Positions 14,637 through 22,342 of a DNA stretch of 64,000 nt are shown here, in pieces. Positions within the stretch are counted from its first letter, which is position 1. Every line of letters starts with the position of its first letter. This DNA is from Paucidesulfovibrio longus DSM 6739 (GTDB lineage Bacteria; Desulfobacterota; Desulfovibrionia; Desulfovibrionales; Desulfovibrionaceae), in contig NZ_ATVA01000015.1 of NCBI RefSeq assembly GCF_000420485.1, positions 1 to 64,000 of the forward strand, in the 5' to 3' direction. The notes under the pieces are model-generated. The model was not told the origin of the DNA, made no database searches, and saw only the letters and a program-made list of their open reading frames with translations. A program made the translations under genes and the position numbers.

Positions 14637-14666
14637 CCGAAAACTGAGTATTCGCTCAGTTTTCGG
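14637..14666. promoter_or_regulatory. Probable TetR operator 2, 12-bp perfect inverted repeat
   Basis: CCGAAAACTGAG (14637-14648) and CTCAGTTTTCGG (14655-14666) are perfect arms around TATTCG. The inner part AACTGA-N8-TCAGTT equals operator 1. It lies 51 bp before the divergent EAL gene, so binding could control both directions. Confidence 0.75.
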
Positions 14667-14716
14667 CAAATCCTGCTGATATTTTTTGTGATTCCATTCA
14701 CAACTTCGGAGAGCCC

Positions 14717-16081
14717 ATGCGCTTATCGAATATTTTTTTTATGGACCCGCCCACTCCGGGCTACTTCCTTCTTCCTCTTGGCGGGCAAACCCGATACATT
14801 CTGGCCATGAACGATCTGCAGCGGCCGCAGGCGGCCGTTCCATCTGATGAACCCACGCATTGCGTGCCGCAAGACATCGAAGACATCCTCTCCAAGGGAG
14901 AGGTGCAGACCTTTTTCCAGCCCCTTGTCTCCGTTTCGGACCGTGGGGTGCTTGGATTCGAGGCCTACGCGCGCGGAGTCGTTTCCGATCGGAACGCGAT
15001 CATCAAGCCTCAGGTGCTCTTCGACGCCTGCCACTCTCTGGACACCCAGCTCAAGATCGACCGCATCTGTCGCCAAAGCGCCCTGGAAAAATTCCAAGGC
15101 ATTTATGCGAAGCACAAGAACATCCTGCTGTTTCTGAACGTCAACGCAACGGCCCTGAAATCCGATCAGACAAAGCTGGGATCTCTGGAATCCGAAGTCC
15201 AAAAACTGGGCTACAACCCGAAACACGTAATCATCGAATTGCAGGCGAACAGCATAACAATCGAAGATCACGGAAAATTCCTGGATCGTTATCGTGACGG
15301 GGGATTCGCGTTCTGCTTGGACGACTTCCATTCCGCGGACCTGGAAAAGCTGCATCTTGTGCGGCCGAGCTTCGTCAAGCTCGGCCGGGAGAGCTTCACC
15401 CGTCTGGCCGAAGTCTCGTATCAGCGGGAACTTCTGACTTCCCTGCGCCGCTTCGCCGGGGACATGGGCTGCCGCGTCGCGGCCAAGGGCGTCGAGACGC
15501 AGGAGGAAGCCTTCTTGCTGCTCGACAACCACATTCAGCTACAACAAGGCTTTTTCTTCACGAAGAAGAAGGAGGATACGGGACAGGACGCCAGCCAGAT
15601 ATTTCAGGAAAAGATCCAGGAACTGCATTCACGATACAAGGAGCGCGTCGGGCAGAGCATTCGGGAGAAGAAGCTGCTTTTCGAAGGATACAACCAGACC
15701 ATGGTCCGGATCTTGGCAAGATTCGAAAAAACCGCGTTGCGGCAATATGCCGAAGCGGCGCAAAACGCCCTCGCGTCCGCGCCCGAAGCGCTGGCGGTGT
15801 TCATCCTCGACGAGCATGGCAGGGAGGTCGGCAGCAGGCTCGTGCGCGTTCCCTCTCAGGACGGCAAAACGGTGCTGCGCGAGGTTCGCGGCGCGCAAGA
15901 CCACTCCATCGAGGATTACTTCCTGCACCTGCAGATGGGATTCGAGCGTTATGTCACCCACCCCTTTATCTCCCCTCTCGACAGAAAACGGCATTGCCTG
16001 ATATCGCGACGCTTCTTCAACGTCGAGGGGCGCTCTCTCGTGCTCTGCGTGGAATTTCCGGCGTCTTCCGCCTCGGACTAA
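14717..16081 (+). CDS. Degenerate EAL-domain protein with YkuI-like C-terminal sensor domain
   Basis: 454 residues. The EAL domain (about 50-290) keeps the fold, but catalytic positions deviate: the EAL triad reads GFEAYAR, the metal-binding Glu region reads IELQANSI, and DDFGxG reads LDDFHSADLEKL. KGVETQEEA is preserved. Cyclic di-GMP hydrolysis is therefore doubtful, and a binding or scaffold role is likelier. The C-terminal part (about 300-450) resembles the PAS-like domain of Bacillus YkuI (FILDEHGREVGSR, then HPFISPLDRKRHCLISRRF). ATG 14717 has GGAG upstream; a later ATG at 14807 has none. It is divergent from tetR and shares the operator region. Confidence 0.8.
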   Translation: MRLSNIFFMDPPTPGYFLLPLGGQTRYILAMNDLQRPQAAVPSDEPTHCVPQDIEDILSKGEVQTFFQPLVSVSDRGVLGFEAYARGVVSDRNAIIKPQVLFDACHSLDTQLKIDRICRQSALEKFQGIYAKHKNILLFLNVNATALKSDQTKLGSLESEVQKLGYNPKHVIIELQANSITIEDHGKFLDRYRDGGFAFCLDDFHSADLEKLHLVRPSFVKLGRESFTRLAEVSYQRELLTSLRRFAGDMGCRVAAKGVETQEEAFLLLDNHIQLQQGFFFTKKKEDTGQDASQIFQEKIQELHSRYKERVGQSIREKKLLFEGYNQTMVRILARFEKTALRQYAEAAQNALASAPEALAVFILDEHGREVGSRLVRVPSQDGKTVLREVRGAQDHSIEDYFLHLQMGFERYVTHPFISPLDRKRHCLISRRFFNVEGRSLVLCVEFPASSASD

Positions 16082-16093
16082 CCCGCATACGGC

Positions 16094-16124
16094 AAAAAAA
16101 AACGGCGACCCTCGCGGATCGCCG
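16094..16124 (-). terminator. Terminator of flaG
   Basis: On the minus strand the hairpin CGGCGA ... TCGCCG (16103-16124) is followed by a run of nine T (16102-16094). It lies 25 bp after the flaG stop and also separates it from the convergent EAL gene. Confidence 0.75.
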
Positions 16125-16149
16125 GATGCCCCCCCAAACCGACCGGAAA

Positions 16150-16584
16150 TCAGATCGGCTTGTCCATCAACGTCCCGGCCAGCGCACCGGCCAGGTCGCC
16201 GTTGAAATCCTTGATATGCGAGGAAAGTCGAAGCATTTCGTCTTCCGGGATCTTCCGGATGATCTTGTCGGTCTTGGGGTCGCGCACCTCGACCTGAACG
16301 CCCTCGGCGTCATCGTTGATCTTGAAGCGCAAGGACACCCCATGCATTTCCAGCTTGCTTTCCGCGGAGTCCAGCATCTGTCGAACCGTATCCCGGTGCA
16401 GCCCCTCGGTTCGCTCGGATTCTTCCTTCCGGCCTGCCGGGACGGACGGAGCATCGTCCGCTGACCTGCGGTTGCGAAGAAGCGATTGCGTCTTCACGTC
16501 CGGGCGCTCGGTCTGCTCCGAGCCGCGCGAAACGCCGCTCCCGGCATAACTCGCCGACGCCTCGATGTTTTGTTGCAGGTCCAT
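16150..16584 (-). CDS. flaG: FlaG-family flagellar protein
   Basis: 144 residues from ATG at 16584, with GGAGG eight bases upstream. The N-terminal half is polar and low in structure (Ser, Glu and Arg rich). The C-terminal 75 residues carry the FlaG domain: LRFKINDDAEGVQVEVRDPK, then TDKIIRKIPEDEMLRL. FlaG proteins are small flagellar accessory factors, often near flagellin, capping-protein and FliS genes, that affect filament length. Here it stands alone between the EAL gene and an exporter gene, with terminators on both sides. No flagellin is nearby. Confidence 0.88.
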   Translation of the reverse strand: MDLQQNIEASASYAGSGVSRGSEQTERPDVKTQSLLRNRRSADDAPSVPAGRKEESERTEGLHRDTVRQMLDSAESKLEMHGVSLRFKINDDAEGVQVEVRDPKTDKIIRKIPEDEMLRLSSHIKDFNGDLAGALAGTLMDKPI

Positions 16585-16682
16585 AGCCGATCCTCCAGGT
16601 TGTCGCCCAATAAATTTTCCCTTTACGTCTGCCTCATCGGCAAGTGCTGAACAAAACTTTAGGTTGCACCGCAAGAATGTGA

Positions 16683-16715
16683 AACCCGACCCGCAGACGA
16701 ACTGCGGATCGGGTT
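16683..16715. terminator. Hairpin after the AI-2E exporter gene
   Basis: AACCCGA-CCCGCAG and CTGCGG-TCGGGTT form a long stem with one mismatch at 16683-16715. On the minus strand it follows the stop at 16743 and has a short T-rich stretch after it. The remaining part of 16585-16742 holds the flaG ribosome-binding site and nothing else recognisable. Confidence 0.55.
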
Positions 16716-16742
16716 CTGCAACAATGGAAGCAAGCAAGGGAA

Positions 16743-17846
16743 TCAGCAGTTGGAATCCTGGTCCTGCAACGCTTCCTGATACTCTTCGCTGTAGATCTGC
16801 AACATCACCATCACGAAAGAGAGAATCAGAGGGCCGTACAGAATGCCCTTGAACCCGAAGACGGAGACCGCGCCGAGGATCGCCAGGAAGATGTAAAAGG
16901 GAGATACCTTTTGGGCTCCCCGCAGCAGCCAGGGGCGAAGAAAGGTGTCGATGTTCACGACCACCCCGATGCACCAGACGAAAAGGAACACGGCCCAGCC
17001 CCATTCGTCGCTGATGCCCAGATAGATGACGGCGGGCCACCAGATCAGGCTGGACCCCACCACGGGAATCAAGGCGGCGAAGGCCATCATGGTCCCCCAG
17101 AACAGGCCGGGAAACCCGACCACTGCGAATCCGATTCCGCCGGCGAGCCCCTGGAGCGCGGCCACGAAAAGACTGCCGAGAAGGACGCTGCGCGAAACGC
17201 GCTGGAGGCTGTCGATGATGATGTCCTCCTGGTAGGGCTTGAGCGGGCAAAGGTACTTGAGCCGCTGGACCATGCCGGGTCCGTCCAGGAGAAAGAAGAA
17301 GACCATGAAGACGAGCAGCAGGAACTGGAGCAGCAAGCCCACTGCGTCGCGCAGCAAGCCCTTGCTGAGGTCCAGAAGATACTGCGCGAACTGTTCGGAA
17401 TATCCGAGCAGCTTGGTCTGGATGTCGAGGTGCTCGATCTTGACGAACGGCAGGTTGAGCTTGAGCCAGTCCATGTACCCGGCCATGGCCCCGTCTCCGA
17501 GCCAACGGTTGAAATCCGTGTTCACGGTCCATTGGTGAATGGCCCGCAGAGAGTTCGCGCCCTGCACCGCCAGGCCAGAAACGAGGAAGAACAAGGGCAC
17601 GATGATCAGAAAGCAGACGCACAGGGTCGTGAGCGCGGCGGCCAGCCCCCGGCTGCCGCCCATCTTGCGCATCAGCCAAAGGAACGGGGGATAGGCGATG
17701 ATCGTGGTCACCGCGGCGAAGATGATCGTATGCAGAAAGGGCGAGATGATCCGGAAGGTCAGAACCAGCGCGAAGAGTAAAAGGACCAGGAGGAAAAAGG
17801 AATAAATCCGGCCGCCGAAAAAAGGTTTCGGATCCTGTTGTTCCAC
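16743..17846 (-). CDS. AI-2E/PerM-family membrane transporter
   Basis: 367 residues with about seven to eight membrane spans, two near the N-terminus (YSFFLLVLLLFALVLTF), then a hydrophilic stretch at about 105-155 and the conserved family core (FVAALQGLAGGIGFAVVGFP, GTMMAFAALIPVVGSSLIWWP). The family (UPF0118) includes putative AI-2 exporters and Na+/H+ or permease-like proteins; the substrate is not predictable. It starts 24 bp after the small membrane protein stops and is likely in one transcript with it. Confidence 0.85.
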   Translation of the reverse strand: MEQQDPKPFFGGRIYSFFLLVLLLFALVLTFRIISPFLHTIIFAAVTTIIAYPPFLWLMRKMGGSRGLAAALTTLCVCFLIIVPLFFLVSGLAVQGANSLRAIHQWTVNTDFNRWLGDGAMAGYMDWLKLNLPFVKIEHLDIQTKLLGYSEQFAQYLLDLSKGLLRDAVGLLLQFLLLVFMVFFFLLDGPGMVQRLKYLCPLKPYQEDIIIDSLQRVSRSVLLGSLFVAALQGLAGGIGFAVVGFPGLFWGTMMAFAALIPVVGSSLIWWPAVIYLGISDEWGWAVFLFVWCIGVVVNIDTFLRPWLLRGAQKVSPFYIFLAILGAVSVFGFKGILYGPLILSFVMVMLQIYSEEYQEALQDQDSNC

Positions 17847-17870
17847 AGCGTCACTCCCGCGCCGCGCGCG

Positions 17871-18080
17871 TCATTCGTCGTCTTTCCTGTCGCCGGGCTT
17901 GCGCTTGCCGTCCATGCGGTCATGAAAGGACAGGCTCGCCAGGCAACCGCAAAGCATGCCCAGGGCCACGGCCTTGGCAAGCGGGATCAGTCCGGTCCAG
18001 CCGACCACGGCTCCCAGGGAACCGCCCAAAAAAATACCCTTGACCATGACTTCCATGGTCTTCCAGCTCTTGTCCGCCAT
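17871..18080 (-). CDS. Small membrane protein upstream of the AI-2E-type transporter
   Basis: 69 residues. ATG 18080 has AAGGAAGG seven bases upstream, which favours it over an in-frame start at 18152. Two hydrophobic segments (GIFLGGSLGAVVGWTGLIPL and AVALGMLCGCLASL) form a glycine-rich hairpin, followed by a charged tail (RKPGDRKDDE). No family is recognised. It may assist the downstream transporter, judging from operon position only. Confidence 0.6.
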   Translation of the reverse strand: MADKSWKTMEVMVKGIFLGGSLGAVVGWTGLIPLAKAVALGMLCGCLASLSFHDRMDGKRKPGDRKDDE

Positions 18081-18242
18081 GCATCCTTCCTTGAAGAGGT
18101 GTTCCGCGAGGGCCGCACGGATTTCCTTGTGGCACAAAACTTCCCGCCCCACAAGCAGGACCGCTCTTCCCTTTCGGAGGAAAAGCGAATAGTTTCTGCG
18201 CTCCGGCGTTCCGCGCCCAACCCCCTACCCGCAGAAACGATC

Positions 18243-19232
18243 ATGTTCCAACGCCTGCTCGAAAAACTTCTCGCCGTGTTCAAGGACGGCACCGCGGCCA
18301 CCCTGACCCTCTTCAAGGTCATGACCCCCATCGTGCTCGCCGTGCGGCTGCTCCAGGAATTCGACCTGATCTCCTTGCTGGCCAAGCCCCTGGGCCCGGC
18401 CATGCGGCTCGTGGGCCTGCCCGCGGAAATGGGCCTGGTCTGGGCCACGGCGCTGCTGAACAACATCTACTCCGCCATGATCGTGTTCCTTTCGCTGCTC
18501 AAGGACACGCCCGTGACCTCGGCGCAGGCCACTGTTCTCGGCGTCATGGTGCTCATCGCCCACGGCCTGCCCGTGGAGCTGTCCATCGCCCGCAAGTCCG
18601 GCCCCAGGATGCTCTTCCAGGCCGTGAGCCGCGTGGGCAGCGCGCTGCTGCTCGGCTGGATGCTCAGCACGGTCTACGGACGCTTCGACCTGCTCCAGGG
18701 TCCGGCCGCCGTGCTTCTCCAGCCGGAAGTCGGCACAGGCCCCGCCCCCTGGGGATCTTGGCTGCTGGACCAGCTCGTCAATTTCGCGTCCATCTACGCG
18801 ATCATCCTCAGCCTGCTGGGGCTCATGCGCCTTCTGGAGGCCGTCGGCGTCATCGGGTTGATGAACCGCATGCTCCGGCCCGTTCTCCGGATCATCGGCA
18901 TCGGCCCCAAGGCTTCGGCCATCACGGTCATCGGACTGACGCTCGGCATATCCTACGGCGGCGGGCTGATCATCCACGGCGCGCGTTCCGGTGAAATCGA
19001 CCGCCGCGACATCTTCTATTCGCTGACGCTCATGGGCATCACCCACAGCCTGATCGAGGACACCCTGCTGCTGGTCATGCTCGGCGGCGATCTTTCCGGG
19101 CTGCTCTGGGCGCGGCTCGCCTTTTCCCTCGTTTTCGTGGCCCTGCTCGTGCAACTGGCGCGGCGACTTCCGGGACGGTTCTGCGACCGTTTCCTCTGGG
19201 GCCCGCCCGAAACCAATGGAGGACAGCAATGA
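18243..19232 (+). CDS. Nucleoside-recognition (Gate) domain membrane protein
   Basis: 329 residues with around eight membrane spans and two repeats of the Gate pattern: the first has TALLNNIYSAMIVFLSLL, the second has GISYGGGLIIHGARSGEIDRRD. Such proteins are related to spore-maturation SpmA/SpmB and YjiH and are of uncertain substrate. ATG 18243 has only a weak upstream site; the long open frame before it is GC-driven. The stop overlaps the RidA start (ATGA), so the two are translationally coupled. Confidence 0.8.
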   Translation: MFQRLLEKLLAVFKDGTAATLTLFKVMTPIVLAVRLLQEFDLISLLAKPLGPAMRLVGLPAEMGLVWATALLNNIYSAMIVFLSLLKDTPVTSAQATVLGVMVLIAHGLPVELSIARKSGPRMLFQAVSRVGSALLLGWMLSTVYGRFDLLQGPAAVLLQPEVGTGPAPWGSWLLDQLVNFASIYAIILSLLGLMRLLEAVGVIGLMNRMLRPVLRIIGIGPKASAITVIGLTLGISYGGGLIIHGARSGEIDRRDIFYSLTLMGITHSLIEDTLLLVMLGGDLSGLLWARLAFSLVFVALLVQLARRLPGRFCDRFLWGPPETNGGQQ

Positions 19233-19621
19233 ACAACGTCGAGACCTTCCATACCGACGCGGCCCCCGCCGCCGTCGGCCCCTATTCCCAGGCCGCAGGA
19301 CTCTGCCAGCTCCTCTTCGTCAGCGGCCAGCTCGGCCTGGAACCCGGCAGCGGAAATTTCGCGGGCGGGCCGGAAGACTTCGCCGCCCAGTCGCGGCAGG
19401 CGCTGAAGAACCTCACCGCCATCCTGGAAGCGGGCGGCTCTGCCCTCGACCGTGTCCTTTCCGTGGACGTCTTCCTCACGGACATGTCCCGCTTCGCCGA
19501 ATTCAACGCCATCTACGAGGAGTTCTTTTCCAGCCACAAACCCGCGCGGGCCGCGATCGAAGTGGCGGGGCTGCCCAAGGGCGGCCTGGTCGAGGTCAAG
19601 TGCATCGCCGCAAGGTCGTAA
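19229..19621 (+). CDS. RidA-family enamine/imine deaminase
   Basis: 130 residues with the complete YjgF/YER057c/UK114 fold: AAVGPYSQAAG at the N-terminus, FVSGQLGLEPGSG, the VLSVDVFLTDMSRFAEFN helix region, and KPARAAIEVAGLPKGGLVEVKCIA at the C-terminus. That last block holds the Arg that binds the carboxylate of 2-aminoacrylate-type intermediates. RidA releases ammonia from reactive enamines made by PLP enzymes. It is coupled to the upstream Gate protein by ATGA overlap. A phenylalanine leader peptide begins 38 bp downstream. Confidence 0.92.
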   Translation: MNNVETFHTDAAPAAVGPYSQAAGLCQLLFVSGQLGLEPGSGNFAGGPEDFAAQSRQALKNLTAILEAGGSALDRVLSVDVFLTDMSRFAEFNAIYEEFFSSHKPARAAIEVAGLPKGGLVEVKCIAARS

Positions 19622-19658
19622 CTTGACAGACTCTGAAATCGAAGAGTAAAGGAAAGCC

Positions 19659-19739
19659 ATGAACACCCGAATCCGCAACGCCTTCTTTTTCAGCTTTTTC
19701 TTTTTTAGGTGCGCCTGCGGCCTCGGGGTGAGTTTGTAA
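19659..19739 (+). CDS. Phenylalanine-rich leader peptide of an attenuator
   Basis: A 26-residue frame from ATG 19659 to TAA 19737-19739, with AAAGGA (19648-19653) as ribosome-binding site. Residues 9-16 read FFFSFFFF, seven Phe in eight codons, in a T-rich tract that stands out from the GC-rich surroundings. A rho-independent hairpin with U-tract follows 23 bp later, and then the ADH synthase gene. This is the design of amino-acid attenuators such as pheA and pheST leaders. Confidence 0.85.
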   Translation: MNTRIRNAFFFSFFFFRCACGLGVSL

Positions 19740-19795
19740 CTTTTCAAAACAGATCGCCTCAAGGGCCGCGGGTGTACCCGCGGCCCTTTTCTTTT
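19714..19795 (+). promoter_or_regulatory. Transcription attenuator (terminator and alternative antiterminator) of the ADH synthase gene
   Basis: The terminator stem GGGCCGCGGGT (19763-19773) with ACCCGCGGCCC (19776-19786) is followed by TTTTCTTTT. A competing helix can form between CCTGCGGCCT (19714-19723, inside the leader frame) and the left arm of the terminator. A ribosome stalled on the Phe codons (19683-19706) would leave this segment largely free and prevent termination. A ribosome that reaches the stop codon would cover it and allow termination. Confidence 0.75.
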
Positions 19796-19843
19796 CCATG
19801 GGCAGCGGGACACCGGCGGGCCGGGGCGGCAAGGAGAATCGCC

Positions 19844-20644
19844 ATGCTGCTGGGAAAAGCCGTCCGAATGGAACGCATCATGAACAGGGACAACGGCAGG
19901 ATCATCGTCGTCCCCCTGGACCACGGCGTCACCGTGGGCCCCATCTACGGACTCGTGGACCTGCGCTCCACGGTCAACCAGGTCGCCGAAGGCGGCGCCA
20001 ACGCCGTGCTCATGCACAAGGGCCTGCCGCGCTGCTCGCACCGGGGCAAGGGCCGCGACATCGGCCTGATCATCCACCTCTCCGGCTCCACGGCCATGTC
20101 GCCGATTCCCAACGCCAAATCCATGGTCGGAACCGTGGAGGACGCCATCAAGCTCGGCGCGGACGCGGTCAGCATCCACGTCAACCTGGGCGACGAAACC
20201 GAAAAGAACATGCTTGCGGATCTGGGAGCGCTCTGCTCGCGGGCCGGCGATTGGGGCATGCCCGTGCTGGCGATGATGTACGCCCGCGGACCCAAGATAA
20301 AGGATGAATACGATCCGGGCGTGGTGGCCCATTGCGCCCGCGTGGGCATGGAACTCGGCGCGGACATCGTCAAGGTCAACTACACGGGCAGCCCGGAAAC
20401 CTTCCGGAACGTCACGGAAGCCTGCTGCGTCCCCGTGGTCATTGCGGGCGGACCCAAAATGGACAACGACCGCGACCTCGTGCAGATGGTCCACGATTCG
20501 GTCCAGGCCGGAGGAGCGGGCCTTTCCGTGGGACGCAACATCTTCCAGCACGCCGACCCCACCAAGCTGGTGCGCTCGTTGAGCAAGGTCGTCCACCACG
20601 ACTGGAACGTGGACCAGGCCATGGAGCTGATGAACGAGCCTTAG
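19844..20644 (+). CDS. aroA': 2-amino-3,7-dideoxy-D-threo-hept-6-ulosonate (ADH) synthase
   Basis: 266 residues. ATG 19844 has AAGGAG seven bases upstream. It is a class I aldolase of the DhnA/LsrF type: [16 protein letters not shown] near the N-terminus, the Schiff-base lysine region [13 protein letters not shown], and phosphate-binding IAGGPK and [10 protein letters not shown]. In archaea and Desulfovibrio-type bacteria this enzyme joins 6-deoxy-5-ketofructose phosphate and aspartate semialdehyde to start the shikimate pathway without DAHP synthase. The partner 3-dehydroquinate synthase II is not in this window; aroK and aroC are at 58-62 kb. Expression should respond to charged tRNA-Phe through the leader. 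Confidence 0.9.
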   Translation: MLLGKAVRMERIMNRDNGRIIVVPLDHGVTVGPIYGLVDLRSTVNQVAEGGANAVLMHKGLPRCSHRGKGRDIGLIIHLSGSTAMSPIPNAKSMVGTVEDAIKLGADAVSIHVNLGDETEKNMLADLGALCSRAGDWGMPVLAMMYARGPKIKDEYDPGVVAHCARVGMELGADIVKVNYTGSPETFRNVTEACCVPVVIAGGPKMDNDRDLVQMVHDSVQAGGAGLSVGRNIFQHADPTKLVRSLSKVVHHDWNVDQAMELMNEP

Positions 20645-20765
20645 CCTTCCGGCGGCGGAAGCGTGGCGGCGAGGGATCGGCGGCGTCCGAATCCTGGCGG
20701 GGAAAAGGATTCCGAAGCTCCGACACCTTGCGAAACGCGCCTCCTTTCCCGCAAACTTCCCGACG

Positions 20766-20797
20766 CAGCGGCCCGGCAAGAGATTGCCGGGCCGCTG
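20766..20797. terminator. Hairpin after the ADH synthase gene
   Basis: CAGCGGCCCGGCAA and TTGCCGGGCCGCTG are perfect 14-bp arms around GAGA. There is no strong T-tract on either side. The other parts of the 340-bp gap 20645-20984 show no gene; an AT-rich patch at 20890-20915 may hold the cheY promoter. Confidence 0.6.
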
Positions 20798-20984
20798 GAA
20801 GCTGTATCTCTCGGCATTCGTTCCTCAATTCAGGACAATACGCGCTTCTTGCCGTTTTTTTCCGGTTCGCCCATTGCAATCCACAAGGTAATTATCTAAA
20901 TACCAGAGAATATTCGGGCGTTTTTCGTCCGATACGGGCACGAAGATCCGGAATCGCCGAGATCAAGAAGGGAGGACCAACGAT

Positions 20985-21365
20985 ATGGCCGCAGATAAAA
21001 GCATGCGAATTCTGGTGGTTGACGACTTCTCCACCATGCGCAAAATCATCAAGAACATCCTGCGCCAGCTCGGATTCGAAAACGTTGTCGAAGCGGACGA
21101 CGGCACCACCGCCTGGGAAACGCTGAACAAAGACAACATCGATTTTATTGTTTCCGACTGGAACATGCCCAAGATGACGGGCATCGAACTGCTCCGCAAG
21201 GTCCGAGGCAGCGAGGAGTATGCAGACGTACCCTTCCTGATGGTCACGGCCGAAGCGCAGCAGGAAAACATCATCGAAGCGGTGCAAGCCAAGGTTTCCA
21301 ACTACATCGTCAAACCCTTCACTCCGGAAACCCTGGGCGACAAGATCAACAAGATTTTCAATTGA
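20985..21365 (+). CDS. cheY: Chemotaxis response regulator CheY
   Basis: 126 residues, a single receiver domain with close CheY features: D13-D14, F15 and S16 typical of CheY (VVDDFSTMRKIIKNIL), phospho-acceptor D58 in IVSDWNMPKMTG, T88, Y107 and K110 in NYIVKPFTPETL. These match the FliM-binding CheY type rather than the general receivers at 7-12 kb. GGGAGG lies upstream of ATG 20985. It is flanked by terminators and therefore monocistronic; no other che genes are nearby. Confidence 0.93.
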   Translation: MAADKSMRILVVDDFSTMRKIIKNILRQLGFENVVEADDGTTAWETLNKDNIDFIVSDWNMPKMTGIELLRKVRGSEEYADVPFLMVTAEAQQENIIEAVQAKVSNYIVKPFTPETLGDKINKIFN

Positions 21366-21371
21366 CCGCCC

Positions 21372-21406
21372 GAAGGGAGCACGGCCCGCCGTGCTCCCTT
21401 CTTCTT
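21372..21406 (+). terminator. Terminator of cheY
   Basis: GAAGGGAGCACGG and CCGTGCTCCCTTC form a 13-bp stem (21372-21401) followed by TTCTTT. The following gap to 21577 also holds GTGCA-N6-TGCAC (21436-21451), a small palindrome of unknown role before the ZraP-like operon. Confidence 0.8.
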
Positions 21407-21577
21407 TGCACTTCCCCCCTCGCCTTTTCACACTTGTGCAGCAAAGTGCACTTTTTTCGCTTGCCTTGTGCAGACGATATTTTCAACCAGCTTCAAATAC
21501 ACGCTTTTTCAAAACGGCACGGTCCCTGCTTGCTATCGAACTGTAGCGATTTACGCTGCACAACGGAGCAACAAAGC

Positions 21578-22021
21578 ATGACCAGACCGCACCCCCTTCT
21601 CCTGACCGCCGCCCTTTTGGCCGTGCTGTGCGCGGCGGCGGCCGCCCATGCGCAGGACGGAGACGCTCCCGCATCCTGGACCGCCCTCTTCGGAGTCCAC
21701 AGTGCGACCTGCTCGGGGGGCGACCTGCCCGAAGAGCAGCGGCGGCAGTTCATGGCTCTGCTTGTGCAGCACCAGCAGCGCCTGGGAGAACTCGGTCGGC
21801 AGCTTTATTCCCGTCAGCTCGAATACGACGCCCTTTCGGACACGGGCGAGGAAGAAAAGCCCGGACAATTGAAGGAGCTGCAAAAGGAGATGCAGCAACT
21901 TCGAAAGGTCATGGTCGACGAGGACAACACCTTTGCCCAGGCAGCCAGGAAGCGTTTCGGACTCAACATTTCAGGCGGCCTGCACTGCGCGGCCTCCTCG
22001 GATATTTCCGCCAACAAGTAA
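21578..22021 (+). CDS. Periplasmic ZraP/Spy-like helical protein
   Basis: 147 residues from ATG 21578 with GGAG upstream. A signal peptide (hydrophobic LLLTAALLAVLCAAAAAHA, cleavage near residue 25) is followed by a helical domain: EEQRRQFMALLVQHQQRLGE, LYSRQLEYDAL, LKELQKEMQQLRKVM. The pattern matches the CpxP/Spy/ZraP group of periplasmic chaperones and metal-stress proteins. Two cysteines (about positions 47 and 138) could form a disulfide. It is the first gene of an operon with a SHOCT protein (10 bp) and an HD-GYP protein. Confidence 0.7.
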   Translation: MTRPHPLLLTAALLAVLCAAAAAHAQDGDAPASWTALFGVHSATCSGGDLPEEQRRQFMALLVQHQQRLGELGRQLYSRQLEYDALSDTGEEEKPGQLKELQKEMQQLRKVMVDEDNTFAQAARKRFGLNISGGLHCAASSDISANK

Positions 22022-22031
22022 GGAGAGGATC

Positions 22032-22340
22032 ATGTCATTGAGCGCAACTTTTTCCAATTTCGCCTGCGGCCCCTGGAGTCAGGGCGGTTTCGGGCATGGA
22101 GGTTTCGGGCACGGAGGCTTCGGCATGGGCTCGGGCGCATGGTTCGGAGGCTTCCACTTCCCCTTCGGCCTGCTGACCCTGGCCCTGCTCGGCTTCGCCG
22201 CCTTCTGGCTGATTTCCCGCAACCGCACCCCTGTCCGCCAGGAAAGCGCCTCCCCGCTCGAAATCCTCAAGCGTCGCTACGCTTCCGGGGAAATCGACCG
22301 GGAGGAATTCCTGCGCCAGAGCGCCGACATCAACGCCTGA
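22032..22340 (+). CDS. SHOCT-domain membrane protein
   Basis: 102 residues with AAGGAGAGG upstream. A glycine/phenylalanine-rich start (GGFGHGGFGHGGFGMGSG) precedes one membrane span (FPFGLLTLALLGFAAFWLIS). The C-terminus has the SHOCT motif: SPLEILKRRYASGEIDREEF. SHOCT tails are short oligomerisation or interaction motifs at the ends of membrane proteins. The His and Gly repeat may bind metal, which would fit the ZraP-like neighbour, but this is conjecture. Confidence 0.8.
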   Translation: MSLSATFSNFACGPWSQGGFGHGGFGHGGFGMGSGAWFGGFHFPFGLLTLALLGFAAFWLISRNRTPVRQESASPLEILKRRYASGEIDREEFLRQSADINA

Positions 22341-22342
22341 TC

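Noticed and set aside
19623-19651. Promoter directly before the Phe leader peptide (TTGACA at 19623-19628)
   Set aside because: The matching -10 (GTAAAG or TAAAGG) is poor and would put the start at the leader ATG itself. The leader may be transcribed from upstream of RidA instead.
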